Part shown: positions 34,445 to 42,848 of the stretch, in pieces
Numbering within the stretch: the first letter of the stretch is position 1
Layout of the letters: every line of letters begins with the position of its first letter
Origin: Gemmatimonadota bacterium
GTDB lineage: Bacteria > Gemmatimonadota > Gemmatimonadetes > Longimicrobiales > Gaopeijiaceae
Assembly: GCA_022823225.1 (NCBI GenBank)
Contig: JAJDXM010000024.1
Span: 1-64,000 of the forward strand
DNA: 64,000 bases
Direction of reading: 5' to 3'
Program-made: the position numbers and the translations under genes
The notes under the pieces: generated by a model
Told to the model about the DNA's origin: nothing
Databases searched by the model: none
Seen by the model: only the letters and a program-made list of their open reading frames with translations

Positions 34445-35356
34445 TTATGGCGTGCCGGGCTGAGGCGCGCCACTCCACCGCCTCTGCCACGTCGGCACCA
34501 GCGCCGGATCCACCCCGCCGCGCCGCGCGAAGTCGTCGATCAGCGCCCGGGCGATGCTGTAGCCGGGCGGCACCGGAGGAAGGGCGTCGGCCGCGAACCA
34601 TCCGACGTCCTCCAGTTCACCGTCGGCGCTGTCGATCTCGCCGGCATCGTAGACTGCGGTGAACCCGACCATCAGCGAATCGGGGAAGGGCCAGGGTTGA
34701 CTGCCGAAGTAGCGGACGCGGCGGACGCGGATTCCCGACTCCTCCTCGACCTCCCGCCGCACGGTGTCCTCCAGGCTTTCGCCCGGGTCCACGAACCCCG
34801 CGAGCACCGAAAACCCCCCGCGCGGATGACGGCGGGAGCGGCCCAGCAGGATTCTGTCGTCGCGCGTCACCTGGACGATGACGGCCGGAGACACCTTCGG
34901 GAAGGCAAGGTGGCCGCACGCGCGGCAGACCATCGCCCGATGACGGCGCGACGGCTCGGTGGCGTGTCCGCATACGCCGCAGAAGCGGGTCGTGCGGCGC
35001 CAGCGCGCCAGGTGCGCCGCGGTCAGGGCGATGGAGAGGTCGGGCTCCTGCAGGAGGACGAGGATCTGGCGCAGTCCGACCGCCGAAACGCCGGCTGGAG
35101 GGGTCCAGCCGGGCGCGGCCCGGGCGGCCACCGCGGGGTAGTTTTGCGCGGACTCGGCGCGGACCCTCCCGGCCGGAGCGGAATGGCCGGCGTGCCCGTC
35201 AGCGGGGTGAGCGCCAACCACGGCTGGCGGGGATGCAGTCGCGGGAAACCACTCCGCTTCGCCCGCATTCCACCCGCTGGCCTCGGTCAGGTCCGGGAGC
35301 GAAGAGGCGCCGTCCGGAAGCACCAGACGACTGCCGGCGAACAGGCATGCCTTCAT
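34445..35356 (-). CDS. nudC: NADH pyrophosphatase / Nudix hydrolase (NudC)
   Basis: This enzyme hydrolyses NAD(H), including NAD caps on RNA 5' ends. The 303-residue protein has an N-terminal domain, a four-cysteine zinc ribbon (CGVCGHAT and CRACGHLAF), the Nudix box GFVDPGESLEDTVRREVEEESG, and the NudC-specific SQPWPFPDSLMVGF motif. The ATG at 35356 is chosen because the upstream open frame runs through a 15-bp tandem repeat. The last genes on this strand before it belong to the divergent molybdoenzyme operon promoter region. Confidence 0.93.
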   Translation of the reverse strand: MKACLFAGSRLVLPDGASSLPDLTEASGWNAGEAEWFPATASPPAVVGAHPADGHAGHSAPAGRVRAESAQNYPAVAARAAPGWTPPAGVSAVGLRQILVLLQEPDLSIALTAAHLARWRRTTRFCGVCGHATEPSRRHRAMVCRACGHLAFPKVSPAVIVQVTRDDRILLGRSRRHPRGGFSVLAGFVDPGESLEDTVRREVEEESGIRVRRVRYFGSQPWPFPDSLMVGFTAVYDAGEIDSADGELEDVGWFAADALPPVPPGYSIARALIDDFARRGGVDPALVPTWQRRWSGAPQPGTP

Positions 35357-35375
35357 CCGGGCCGATCGCCCCCCA

Positions 35376-35465
35376 GCCGGTAGCCCCCGGGCCGGTAGCT
35401 CCCGGCCCCGCCACTCCTGGGCCGGGATCCCCTGGGCCGGGACCCGCCGGGCCGCGCCCGCCCGG
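35376..35465. repeat. Six imperfect tandem copies of a 15-bp unit
   Basis: Six successive 15-base units of the form GCCGGTAGCCCCCGG follow each other without gaps, with units three and six the most diverged. The block starts 20 bp upstream of the nudC start codon. Because the unit length is a multiple of three, it encodes pentapeptide repeats in every frame, but no gene is supported here. Confidence 0.75.
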
Positions 35466-35537
35466 GCGTTCGCGTGACGATGCACCTGGCTGGGTCGCCG
35501 CGCCCACCGGCCCAAATCGTAATCTCCGCTTTACGAA

Positions 35538-35558
35538 ATGTCATGTTCTCTTTACATT
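35538..35558 (+). promoter_or_regulatory. Second copy of ATGTCATGT-N5-TTACATT motif
   Basis: This 21-base stretch matches the one at 15297-15317 in all sixteen defined positions. It lies within a wider inverted repeat, GAAATGT-N12-ACATTTC (35535-35560). It sits in the AT-rich part of the leader of the molybdoenzyme operon, about 150 bp before the likely start codon, and is a candidate operator. Confidence 0.42.
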
Positions 35559-35710
35559 TCACGTCCTCAAGGCCCTGCTCCGCGTCGCCTATCGGACCCC
35601 GTGACCGTTCTTCTCCGCGGCGGCACCTGTTCACAGCCCGCGGCTGCACCTATTGTGAGTGTAGCCCGTCCACTTCCCCCCGGCCAAACGAACCGCGACC
35701 CTCCGCCCAC

Positions 35711-37330
35711 GTGTCCGTCGAATCCGACCCGGCCCAGAGCCGCGACCGGCCCTCCTGGGCCAAGGTGGTGGACCAGACCCGGTGCATCGGCTGTCACGCC
35801 TGCACGACCGCCTGCAAGTCCGAGAATGAAGTTCCGCTTTCCGTCACGCGCACCTATGTAAAGTACGTAGACACCGGAGCATTCCCGCAGGCGCGCCGAT
35901 CCTTCCAGGTCACGCGGTGCAACCAGTGCGAGTCGCCCCCCTGCGTGGCGGCGTGCCCCACTTCGGCCATGTTCAAGCGCGCCGACGGGATCGTCGACTT
36001 CGACAAGAGCGCGTGCATCGGGTGCAAGGCGTGCATCGCGGCGTGTCCGTACGACGCGATCTTCATCAACCCGGAGGACCACTCGGCCGAAAAGTGCAAC
36101 TTCTGCGCGCACCGGCTTGACATCGGCCTTGAGCCGGCGTGCGTGGTGGTCTGCCCGACCGAGGCGTTGCTCGTGGGCGACATGAACGACCCGTCGTCGG
36201 AGGTGGCGCGGATCATCAACCGGGACCCGGTGTCGGTGCGGCGGCCTGAGAAGGAGACGAAGCCGAAACTGTACTACAAGGGCGGGGACCAGGTGACGCT
36301 GGACCCGCTGGCCGCACAGCGCCCGGAGGGCGGACTCTTCATGTGGAGCGAGCAGGGTGAGGTGGACCACGGGGTGCCGTCGGGGCATCCGGGACCGTGG
36401 AACTCGTCTGCGGCCGCAGTGCTCAGCTACGACATCCCGCACCGGGCGCCCTGGGACTTCCGCGTCTCGCTCTACACCTGGACCAAGTCGATCGCGGCGG
36501 GGGCGTATCTGGCGCCGCTGCTTTTGCTTGCGGCGGGCGTGATCGGCCCGGCCAGTCCGCTCTGGACGTGGGCCGCGCCGATCGTGGCCGGGGTCTTCCT
36601 GGCGCTGACGGGCGTGATCCTGATCTGGGACCTGGAACACCCCGCGCGCTTTCACCTCATCTTCCGGCGCCCGCAGTGGCGGAGCTGGCTGGTGCGGGGA
36701 GGCTTCATCATCGGGGGTTACTCGGCGGTGCTGGCGGGGCACTTCGCGGTTGCGCTCACCGGCGCGTCGCCACCGCTCTGGCTCGGCTGGACCGGCGGCG
36801 CCCTCGCGGTCCTCACGGCCATCTACACCGCGTTTCTTTTCGGCCAGGCGAAGGCGCGCGACATGTGGCAGAACCCGGTGCTGCCGGTGCACTTCCTGGT
36901 GCAGGCCGTGCTTGCGGGCGCTGGGGCTGTGGTTCTCGCGGCGGTTGCGATGGGCGGGTCGATGGAGGCCCTGACCGGGTCCGTGGGTGGCGCTGCTGCC
37001 GGGGCCACCGAGGGCTCCCCCGCGGTGGCCGCCGCCGGGCTGCAACTCTTTGCGGTGGCGAGCGGCGCGCACCTCCTGATGGTCGTCGGCGAGGTGTTGA
37101 TGCCGGCTCCCACCGCGCACGCACGCCTCGCCGAGCGCGAGATGACGCATGGGCGCTTCCGGGGATGGTTTCGGGTTGGGGTGCTGGGGGCGCTGGCAGG
37201 CGCGGCGGCTCCCTGGCTGGCCGCGGCGTCCCCCTGGCTCGGCCTGGCCGCTGTTGCGCTGGGGCTCATCGCCCTGCTCGCCTACGAGCACGCCTACGTG
37301 CAGGCCGGCCAGTCGGTGCCGATCGCATGA
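35711..37330 (+). CDS. Fused 4Fe-4S ferredoxin-type and NrfD-type membrane subunit
   Basis: This 539-residue protein joins the electron-transfer and membrane-anchor subunits of a molybdoenzyme. Residues 1-200 hold four cysteine groups for four clusters (CIGCHACTTACK, CNQCESPPCVAACP, CIGCKACIAACP, and CNFCAHRL followed by CVVVCP). Residues 250-539 contain about eight transmembrane helices of the NrfD/PsrC type, starting TWTKSIAAGAYLAPLLLLA. It would pass electrons between the quinone pool and the catalytic subunit. No Tat signal is present. The GTG start at 35711 is the best in-frame choice but has no clear ribosome-binding site. The stop overlaps the next gene (ATGA). Confidence 0.85.
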   Translation: MSVESDPAQSRDRPSWAKVVDQTRCIGCHACTTACKSENEVPLSVTRTYVKYVDTGAFPQARRSFQVTRCNQCESPPCVAACPTSAMFKRADGIVDFDKSACIGCKACIAACPYDAIFINPEDHSAEKCNFCAHRLDIGLEPACVVVCPTEALLVGDMNDPSSEVARIINRDPVSVRRPEKETKPKLYYKGGDQVTLDPLAAQRPEGGLFMWSEQGEVDHGVPSGHPGPWNSSAAAVLSYDIPHRAPWDFRVSLYTWTKSIAAGAYLAPLLLLAAGVIGPASPLWTWAAPIVAGVFLALTGVILIWDLEHPARFHLIFRRPQWRSWLVRGGFIIGGYSAVLAGHFAVALTGASPPLWLGWTGGALAVLTAIYTAFLFGQAKARDMWQNPVLPVHFLVQAVLAGAGAVVLAAVAMGGSMEALTGSVGGAAAGATEGSPAVAAAGLQLFAVASGAHLLMVVGEVLMPAPTAHARLAEREMTHGRFRGWFRVGVLGALAGAAAPWLAAASPWLGLAAVALGLIALLAYEHAYVQAGQSVPIA

Positions 37331-40323
37331 GCGCGCGCCCCACCCTCGACGAGCTCAACGGTCGCGTCTCCGCCGCGCGCGCCGAGACGGAAGCCCGCGG
37401 CGAGACCTTCTACCCGGGCGCGAGCCGCGTCCACCTCGCCGCCTTCCCCCCGAAGGAGCGGTGGAGCGACTGGGTCGAGCTGGATTCGCGCGCCTGGCCG
37501 GAGCGCGTCGAGCGCCGCTACATGCTCGTTCCCACGACCTGCTTCAACTGCGAGTCGGCGTGCGGGCTGCTCGCGTATGTGGACAGGGAGACCCTCGAGG
37601 TCCGCAAGTTCGAGGGCAACCCCGAGCACCCGGGATCGCGCGGCCGCAACTGCGCGAAGGGGCCCGCGACCGTCACCCAGATCACCGACCCGGACCGGAT
37701 CCTGACGCCGCTGAAGCGGGCAGGCGGGCGGGGGGAAGGGAAGTGGGAGCCGGTCGGCTGGGACGAGGCGCTCGACGACATCGCGGGGCGGATCCGCGCG
37801 GCCATCGACGAGGACCGGCACCGCGAGATCATGTACCACGTCGGCCGCCCCGGCGAGGACGGCTTCACCGAGCGGACGCTCGCCGCCTGGGGCGTGGACG
37901 GCCACAATTCGCACACGAACATCTGTTCCTCCGGCGCGCGCGCGGGCTACCACCTCTGGATGGGGATGGACCGCCCCAGCCCCGACCACGAGAACGCCCA
38001 GGTGATCCTCTTGGTGAGCAGCCACCTCGAGGCCGGGCACTACTTCAACCCGCACGCCCAGCGGGTCATGGAGGGCAAGAAGCGGGGCGCGAAGCTCATC
38101 GTTTTCGACACGCGGCTCTCCAACACGGCCACGCACGCGGATCACTGGCTGTCCACCTACCCGGGCTCCGAGGCCGCGGTGCTGCTCGCGATCGCCAACC
38201 ACCTGATCCGCACCGGCAGCTACAACGCGGCCTTCGTGGAGCGCTGGTGGAACTGGCGCGAGTACCTGGAGGAGAACCACCCGGACGAACCCGTCACCTT
38301 CGAGGCGTTCCAGCGGGTGCTCGGCGAGCTGTACAGCGATTTCACCTTCGAGTTTGCGGCCGCCGAGAGCGGCGTTTCAGCTGAAACGCTCGCGGCGGTG
38401 GCGGAGGTGGTGGCGGGGGCCGGAACGCGTCTGTCCACCCACAACTGGCGGAGCGCCGCCGCCGGCAATCTGGGCGGATGGCAGGTCGCGCGGGCGCTCT
38501 TCCTGCTGAATGCGCTCCTTGGGGCGATCGCGGTGCCCGGCGGGACCTACCCGAACGCGTGGAACAAGTTCGTCCCACGGCCGATCCGCATGCCTCCGAG
38601 GCACCCGAAGCACTGGAACGAACTCACCTGGCCGGGCGAGTACCCGCTCAGCCTGATGGAGATGTCGTTCCTGCTGCCCCACCTGACGCGCGAACGGCAG
38701 GCGCACCTCGCGGTCTATTTCACCCGCGTGTACAACCCCGTCTGGACCAACCCCGACGGCTTCTCGTGGATCGAGATGCTGACGGACCCCGAGCGGATCG
38801 GGCTGCACGTCGCGCTCACGCCCACCTGGAACGAGACCGCCTTCTTCGCGGACTACGTCCTGCCGATGGGCCACAGTTCCGAGCGCCACGACCTGACCAG
38901 CTACGAGCAGTACGACGGACTCTGGATCGGCTTCCGGCAGCCGGTGCTGCGCGCGGCGCGGGAGCGCCTGGGCGATTCGGTGGAGAGCACCCGCGACGTC
39001 AACCCGGGCGAAGTGTGGGAGGAGAACGAGTTCTGGATCGAGCTGACCTGGCGGATCGACCCCGACGGCAGCCGCGGGATCCGGCAGTTCTTCGAATCGC
39101 GGGAGCGGCCGGGGGAGAAGATGACCGTGGACGAGTACTACGGGTGGATCTTCGAGAACTCGGTGCCGGGGCTGCCGGAGACGGCCGCGGCCGAGGGACG
39201 CTCGCCGCTCGAGTACATGCGCCGCTACGGGGCCTTCGAGATCGGGCGGACGGTGGGGCCGCTGTACGAGGAGCGTGTGCCCGAAGGGGAGATGGCCGAT
39301 GTGAGCATCGACGGGTCCGGGCGGGCGTATACGCGCACGGGACCGCCGGCGAGCATGAATGTGGTGCCGATACCGCCGCTGGATGGCGACGGGGAGGGGC
39401 GGCGGCGGGTGGGGGTGGAGGTGGAGGGCGTGGTGCGGCGAGGCTTTCCGACGCCGTCGGGACGGCTCGAATTCTGGTCGGGGACGCTGGCCGCGTGGGG
39501 ATGGCCGGAGCTGGCCTTGCCGGGCTACGTGCCGAGCCACGTGCACAGGTCGCGGCTGGGTGAGGACGGGATGTGCCTGATCTCGACGTTCCGGCTGCCG
39601 GTGCAAATCCACACCAGGAGCGCGAACGCGAAGTGGCTGAACGAGATCGCGCACACAAACCCGCTTTGGGTGCATCCGAAGGACGCCGCGCGGATCGGGG
39701 TGGGGACGGGGGACCTGGTCAGGGTGGAGACCCGGATCGGGCACTTCGTGGTGAAGGCGTGGGTGACGGAGGGCATCCATCCAGGGGTGGTCGCATGCTC
39801 GCACCACATGGGGCGGTGGAAGACGGGGGACGGGCCCCGCCAGAACATGGCCACGGTCGCGCTGCAAAACGAAGGGAGCGGCTGGGGGATCAGGCAGAAG
39901 CGCGGCACGGGCCCCTACCGTTCCGACGACCCCGACACCGCGCGAATATGGTGGACGGACGTGGGCGTGCACCAGAACATGACCTTCCCCGTCCAGCCGG
40001 ACCCCATTTCGGGCGCGCACTGCTGGCACCAGGGCGTTCGGGTCAGGAAAGCTGGTCCCGGAGATCGCTACGGCGACATCTCTGTGGACACCGCGAAGTC
40101 CCGCGAGGCGTTCCGGCATTGGCTGAAACTCACCAGGTCCGCCGCCGAGCACTCCCCCGACGGGACCCGGCGGCCCTGGTGGCTGCTGCGGCCGGTGCGG
40201 CCCGTGCGGGCGGCCTACGAGTTGCCGCGGTCGGGCGGAAGAAGCGGTGCAGCCGGGGGTGGTGCCGCGCTGGGCGAAAGAGGCGGCGCAGCCGAGGGGG
40301 GCACACCGCCGGGCGGTCCCTGA
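37327..40323 (+). CDS. Molybdopterin oxidoreductase catalytic subunit (Psr/Phs/SoeA-like)
   Basis: The 998-residue protein is a DMSO-reductase-family catalytic subunit. A 4Fe-4S site is formed by CFNCESACG and the later GRNCAKG (about residues 74-114), and the molybdenum ligand is probably the cysteine in NICSSGARAG. Later motifs are FDTRLSNTATHADHWL, YVLPMGHSSERHD and the C-terminal molybdopterin-dinucleotide domain with HTNPLWVHPKDAARIGV. No twin-arginine signal is present, so it should act in the cytoplasm. Cytoplasmic sulfite dehydrogenase SoeABC has this layout, and the SulP permease gene at the operon's end would fit sulfate export, but polysulfide or thiosulfate reductase roles remain open. 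The C-terminus is a Gly/Ala-rich tail. Confidence 0.87.
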   Translation: MSARPTLDELNGRVSAARAETEARGETFYPGASRVHLAAFPPKERWSDWVELDSRAWPERVERRYMLVPTTCFNCESACGLLAYVDRETLEVRKFEGNPEHPGSRGRNCAKGPATVTQITDPDRILTPLKRAGGRGEGKWEPVGWDEALDDIAGRIRAAIDEDRHREIMYHVGRPGEDGFTERTLAAWGVDGHNSHTNICSSGARAGYHLWMGMDRPSPDHENAQVILLVSSHLEAGHYFNPHAQRVMEGKKRGAKLIVFDTRLSNTATHADHWLSTYPGSEAAVLLAIANHLIRTGSYNAAFVERWWNWREYLEENHPDEPVTFEAFQRVLGELYSDFTFEFAAAESGVSAETLAAVAEVVAGAGTRLSTHNWRSAAAGNLGGWQVARALFLLNALLGAIAVPGGTYPNAWNKFVPRPIRMPPRHPKHWNELTWPGEYPLSLMEMSFLLPHLTRERQAHLAVYFTRVYNPVWTNPDGFSWIEMLTDPERIGLHVALTPTWNETAFFADYVLPMGHSSERHDLTSYEQYDGLWIGFRQPVLRAARERLGDSVESTRDVNPGEVWEENEFWIELTWRIDPDGSRGIRQFFESRERPGEKMTVDEYYGWIFENSVPGLPETAAAEGRSPLEYMRRYGAFEIGRTVGPLYEERVPEGEMADVSIDGSGRAYTRTGPPASMNVVPIPPLDGDGEGRRRVGVEVEGVVRRGFPTPSGRLEFWSGTLAAWGWPELALPGYVPSHVHRSRLGEDGMCLISTFRLPVQIHTRSANAKWLNEIAHTNPLWVHPKDAARIGVGTGDLVRVETRIGHFVVKAWVTEGIHPGVVACSHHMGRWKTGDGPRQNMATVALQNEGSGWGIRQKRGTGPYRSDDPDTARIWWTDVGVHQNMTFPVQPDPISGAHCWHQGVRVRKAGPGDRYGDISVDTAKSREAFRHWLKLTRSAAEHSPDGTRRPWWLLRPVRPVRAAYELPRSGGRSGAAGGGAALGERGGAAEGGTPPGGP

Positions 40324-41244
40324 ATGGAACTTCTTCGCGCCCTTGGTTCGCTGATCGAGGTACCGGCCCCACAACACGCGCGAATCGCGGCGGCGGCCGG
40401 GTTGCCGGAGGTTCCGGGGCCGGATGTCCACGGCACGGTGGTGGAGTTCCAGCGCTATCCGTATGCGTCGGTATACCTCGGGCCGGAAGGCATGATGGGG
40501 GGGGACGCCCGCGACCGGATCGCGGGGTTCCGGCGGGCGCTGGGGGTGGCCGACAGGGCCGCGCCGGGGGACGGCCACGGACCGGGCCACAGCCTCGCCG
40601 GCACCGATCACCTGGCGTCGCTGCTGGCGCTGCTGGGGTCGCTCGAGCAGTGGCGCGCCGAGGAGCCCCATCCCGCTCGCGCCGCGCTCCTGGAAGAGGC
40701 GCGGGTCACCCTCTACTGGGAGCACCTGGCGTCGTGGATGGTCCCGTACCTGACGGCTTTCGGGGGGTGCGGCGAGCCCTTCTACGAGGCGTGGGCGTCG
40801 CTGCTCGACGAGGTGCTGGCCGAGGTCGCCGAGGGAATGGAGCTGCCGGACTTTCTCCCGCGGGCTCTCCGGGATGCACCCGCGCTGGCGGACCCGCGCG
40901 ACGAGGGAGGAGCGGCGTTCATCGCTTCGCTGCTTGCGCCGGTGCGCTCCGGCATGATCCTGCTGCGCGACGATCTGGTGCGGCTCGGAGAACATACCGG
41001 GATGGCGTGCCGCGCCGGCGAGCGCCGGTACGTGCTGGGCGAGTACTTCGCGCAGGACCCGGGGACGGCGCTGGGGTGGCTGTCCGGGCACGCGGCGGAG
41101 TGGGCGCGGAGGGTTGCGCCAGCCGGGCCGCCGCGCGTCGCGCAGTGGTGGGCGTGGCGGGCCGGGGAGTCGGGTGCGCTTCTCGCCGACCTGGCCACCG
41201 GCGTGGACAGCGCGGCGAATCCGGTCCCGGGGACCGTGGGGTGA
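40324..41244 (+). CDS. TorD/DmsD-like chaperone for the molybdoenzyme
   Basis: The gene begins on the base after the stop of the molybdoenzyme gene. The 306-residue product is helical with the family-like pattern DHLASLLALLGSLEQW, ARAALLEEARVTLYWEHLASWMVPYL and FYEAWASLLDEVLAEV, all of which fit TorD-type assembly chaperones. Members bind the catalytic subunit while the cofactor is inserted. It is longer than the usual 200 residues, with an added C-terminal region. Its presence supports a single maturation and function unit with the two subunit genes before it. Confidence 0.75.
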   Translation: MELLRALGSLIEVPAPQHARIAAAAGLPEVPGPDVHGTVVEFQRYPYASVYLGPEGMMGGDARDRIAGFRRALGVADRAAPGDGHGPGHSLAGTDHLASLLALLGSLEQWRAEEPHPARAALLEEARVTLYWEHLASWMVPYLTAFGGCGEPFYEAWASLLDEVLAEVAEGMELPDFLPRALRDAPALADPRDEGGAAFIASLLAPVRSGMILLRDDLVRLGEHTGMACRAGERRYVLGEYFAQDPGTALGWLSGHAAEWARRVAPAGPPRVAQWWAWRAGESGALLADLATGVDSAANPVPGTVG

Positions 41245-42806
41245 GCGCACCAGCGGGCCGCCAGGATCGCCCGGTCATCGGAGCGGACGCCTGGAGCGGG
41301 CGGCGCTCGTCCTCCCGGGATGTGATGGCCGGGCTCAGCGTCGCCCTGCTCATCATTCCGCAGAGCATGGCCTACGCGGAACTGGCCGGGCTGCCGAGCG
41401 TCCACGGGCTCTACGCCTCGGCGCTCCCCCTGCTCGCGGCCGGGTTCTTTGCCTCCTGCCCCTACCTCCAGACCGGTCCCGTCGCGCTCACCGCGCTGCT
41501 CACCCATGGCGCCCTTGTGACCATCGCAACGCCCGGAAGCGGCGAGTATGCGGGTGCGGCCGCGCTCCTCGCGCTCGTCGTGGGAGTCACACGGCTCGCG
41601 ATCGCGCTGGTGCGCGCCGGCAAGGCCACGTACCTGATGTCGCAGCCCGTCGTGCGGGGCTTCACCTCGGGGGCGGCCATCCTGATTCTTCTCTCGCAGT
41701 TTCCATCCACGCTGGGGCTCTCCGCCGCGGGCGAAACCGGTCTTGTCGGCAACACGGTGCGCGTGCTCTCCAGCCCCGGTTCGTGGAACCTTGCCGCGCT
41801 CGCGCTGACGGTGCTGACCGTCGTGATCACGCTGCAGGCCCGGCGCATTCACCCGCTCTTCCCGGGTGCGCTGGTCGCCGTGGTGGGGGGCGTCATCTTC
41901 TCCTTCGCGACCGGCTACCGGGGCCCCATCGTGGGAGAGATCCCTGGTTCGCTTCCCCCCATCAGCTTCGCGCTGCCGTGGTCGCTGTTGCCCGCGCTGG
42001 TCGTTCCCGGCGTAGTGATCGCGCTCGTCGGCTTCGCCGAAACAACGGCCATCGCGCGCAACTTCGCGACCCAGGACCGGGCGAAGTGGAGTCCGGACCG
42101 CGAGTTTCTGGCTCAGGGGGCCGCGAATCTGGTCTCGGGGGTCTGTGCGGGAATGCCGGTCGACGGGTCCCTGTCGCGCAGCAGCCTCAACCACCTGTCC
42201 GGGGCAGGCACGAAATGGTCGGGAGCCATTACCGGCCTTGCCGTAGTGCTGTTCCTTCCCTTTGCGGGAGTGCTCTCATCGCTTCCCAAGGCGGTGCTCG
42301 CGGGGATTGTGATCGCCGCGGTGGGCGGGCTGGTGCGCCCGCGGCTGCTGCTGGGCGTTTGGGCGCTCTCCAGGGTCCAGGCACTGGTGGTCTGGCTGAC
42401 GCTGGCGCTGTGCCTGCTGCTGGCCCCCAGGATCGAACAGGCCCTCCTGCTGGGAATCCTGGTCTCCCTGGCCATTCATGTGTGGAAGGAGCGGCGCGCG
42501 GGCTTCGATAGCTGGATGGAGGGGAGCGTCCTGCACCTGGAAGTGAAGGGAACGCTCTGGTTCGCTTCGGCCCCGAGGCTGGAGGAGGCCCTGATGGGAC
42601 GCCTTACGGCGGCCACAGGAGTGTCCGAGGTCGTCATCCACCTCGAGGGGCTCGGGCGCATCGACCTCACCGGCGCCCTCGTCCTGAAACGCGCCGTCGA
42701 GGAGATCCGGTCAATGGGCATCCCGTCGTCGCTGAACGGTGTCCCCCCGCAGGCAAGCGAACTCATCGACAACATCTTCGGAATGCCGTCGGAGACACAT
42801 CTGTAG
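41241..42806 (+). CDS. SulP family anion permease with STAS domain
   Basis: This 521-residue inner-membrane permease of the SLC26/SulP family has the N-terminal signature VMAGLSVALLIIPQSMAYAELAGLP and about twelve membrane segments. SPDREFLAQGAANLVSGVCAGMPVDGSLSRSSLN is the conserved substrate region, and a C-terminal STAS domain (about residues 425-515) holds IHLEGLGRIDLTGAL. It would transport sulfate, bicarbonate or related anions. The GTG start overlaps the TorD-like stop (GTGA), so it belongs to the molybdoenzyme operon. That context favours sulfate or another sulfur oxyanion. Confidence 0.9.
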   Translation: MSAPAGRQDRPVIGADAWSGRRSSSRDVMAGLSVALLIIPQSMAYAELAGLPSVHGLYASALPLLAAGFFASCPYLQTGPVALTALLTHGALVTIATPGSGEYAGAAALLALVVGVTRLAIALVRAGKATYLMSQPVVRGFTSGAAILILLSQFPSTLGLSAAGETGLVGNTVRVLSSPGSWNLAALALTVLTVVITLQARRIHPLFPGALVAVVGGVIFSFATGYRGPIVGEIPGSLPPISFALPWSLLPALVVPGVVIALVGFAETTAIARNFATQDRAKWSPDREFLAQGAANLVSGVCAGMPVDGSLSRSSLNHLSGAGTKWSGAITGLAVVLFLPFAGVLSSLPKAVLAGIVIAAVGGLVRPRLLLGVWALSRVQALVVWLTLALCLLLAPRIEQALLLGILVSLAIHVWKERRAGFDSWMEGSVLHLEVKGTLWFASAPRLEEALMGRLTAATGVSEVVIHLEGLGRIDLTGALVLKRAVEEIRSMGIPSSLNGVPPQASELIDNIFGMPSETHL

Positions 42807-42848
42807 CGGGCCAGCCCGGATGCATCGCCTCACGAATGCAGCGGGGAC

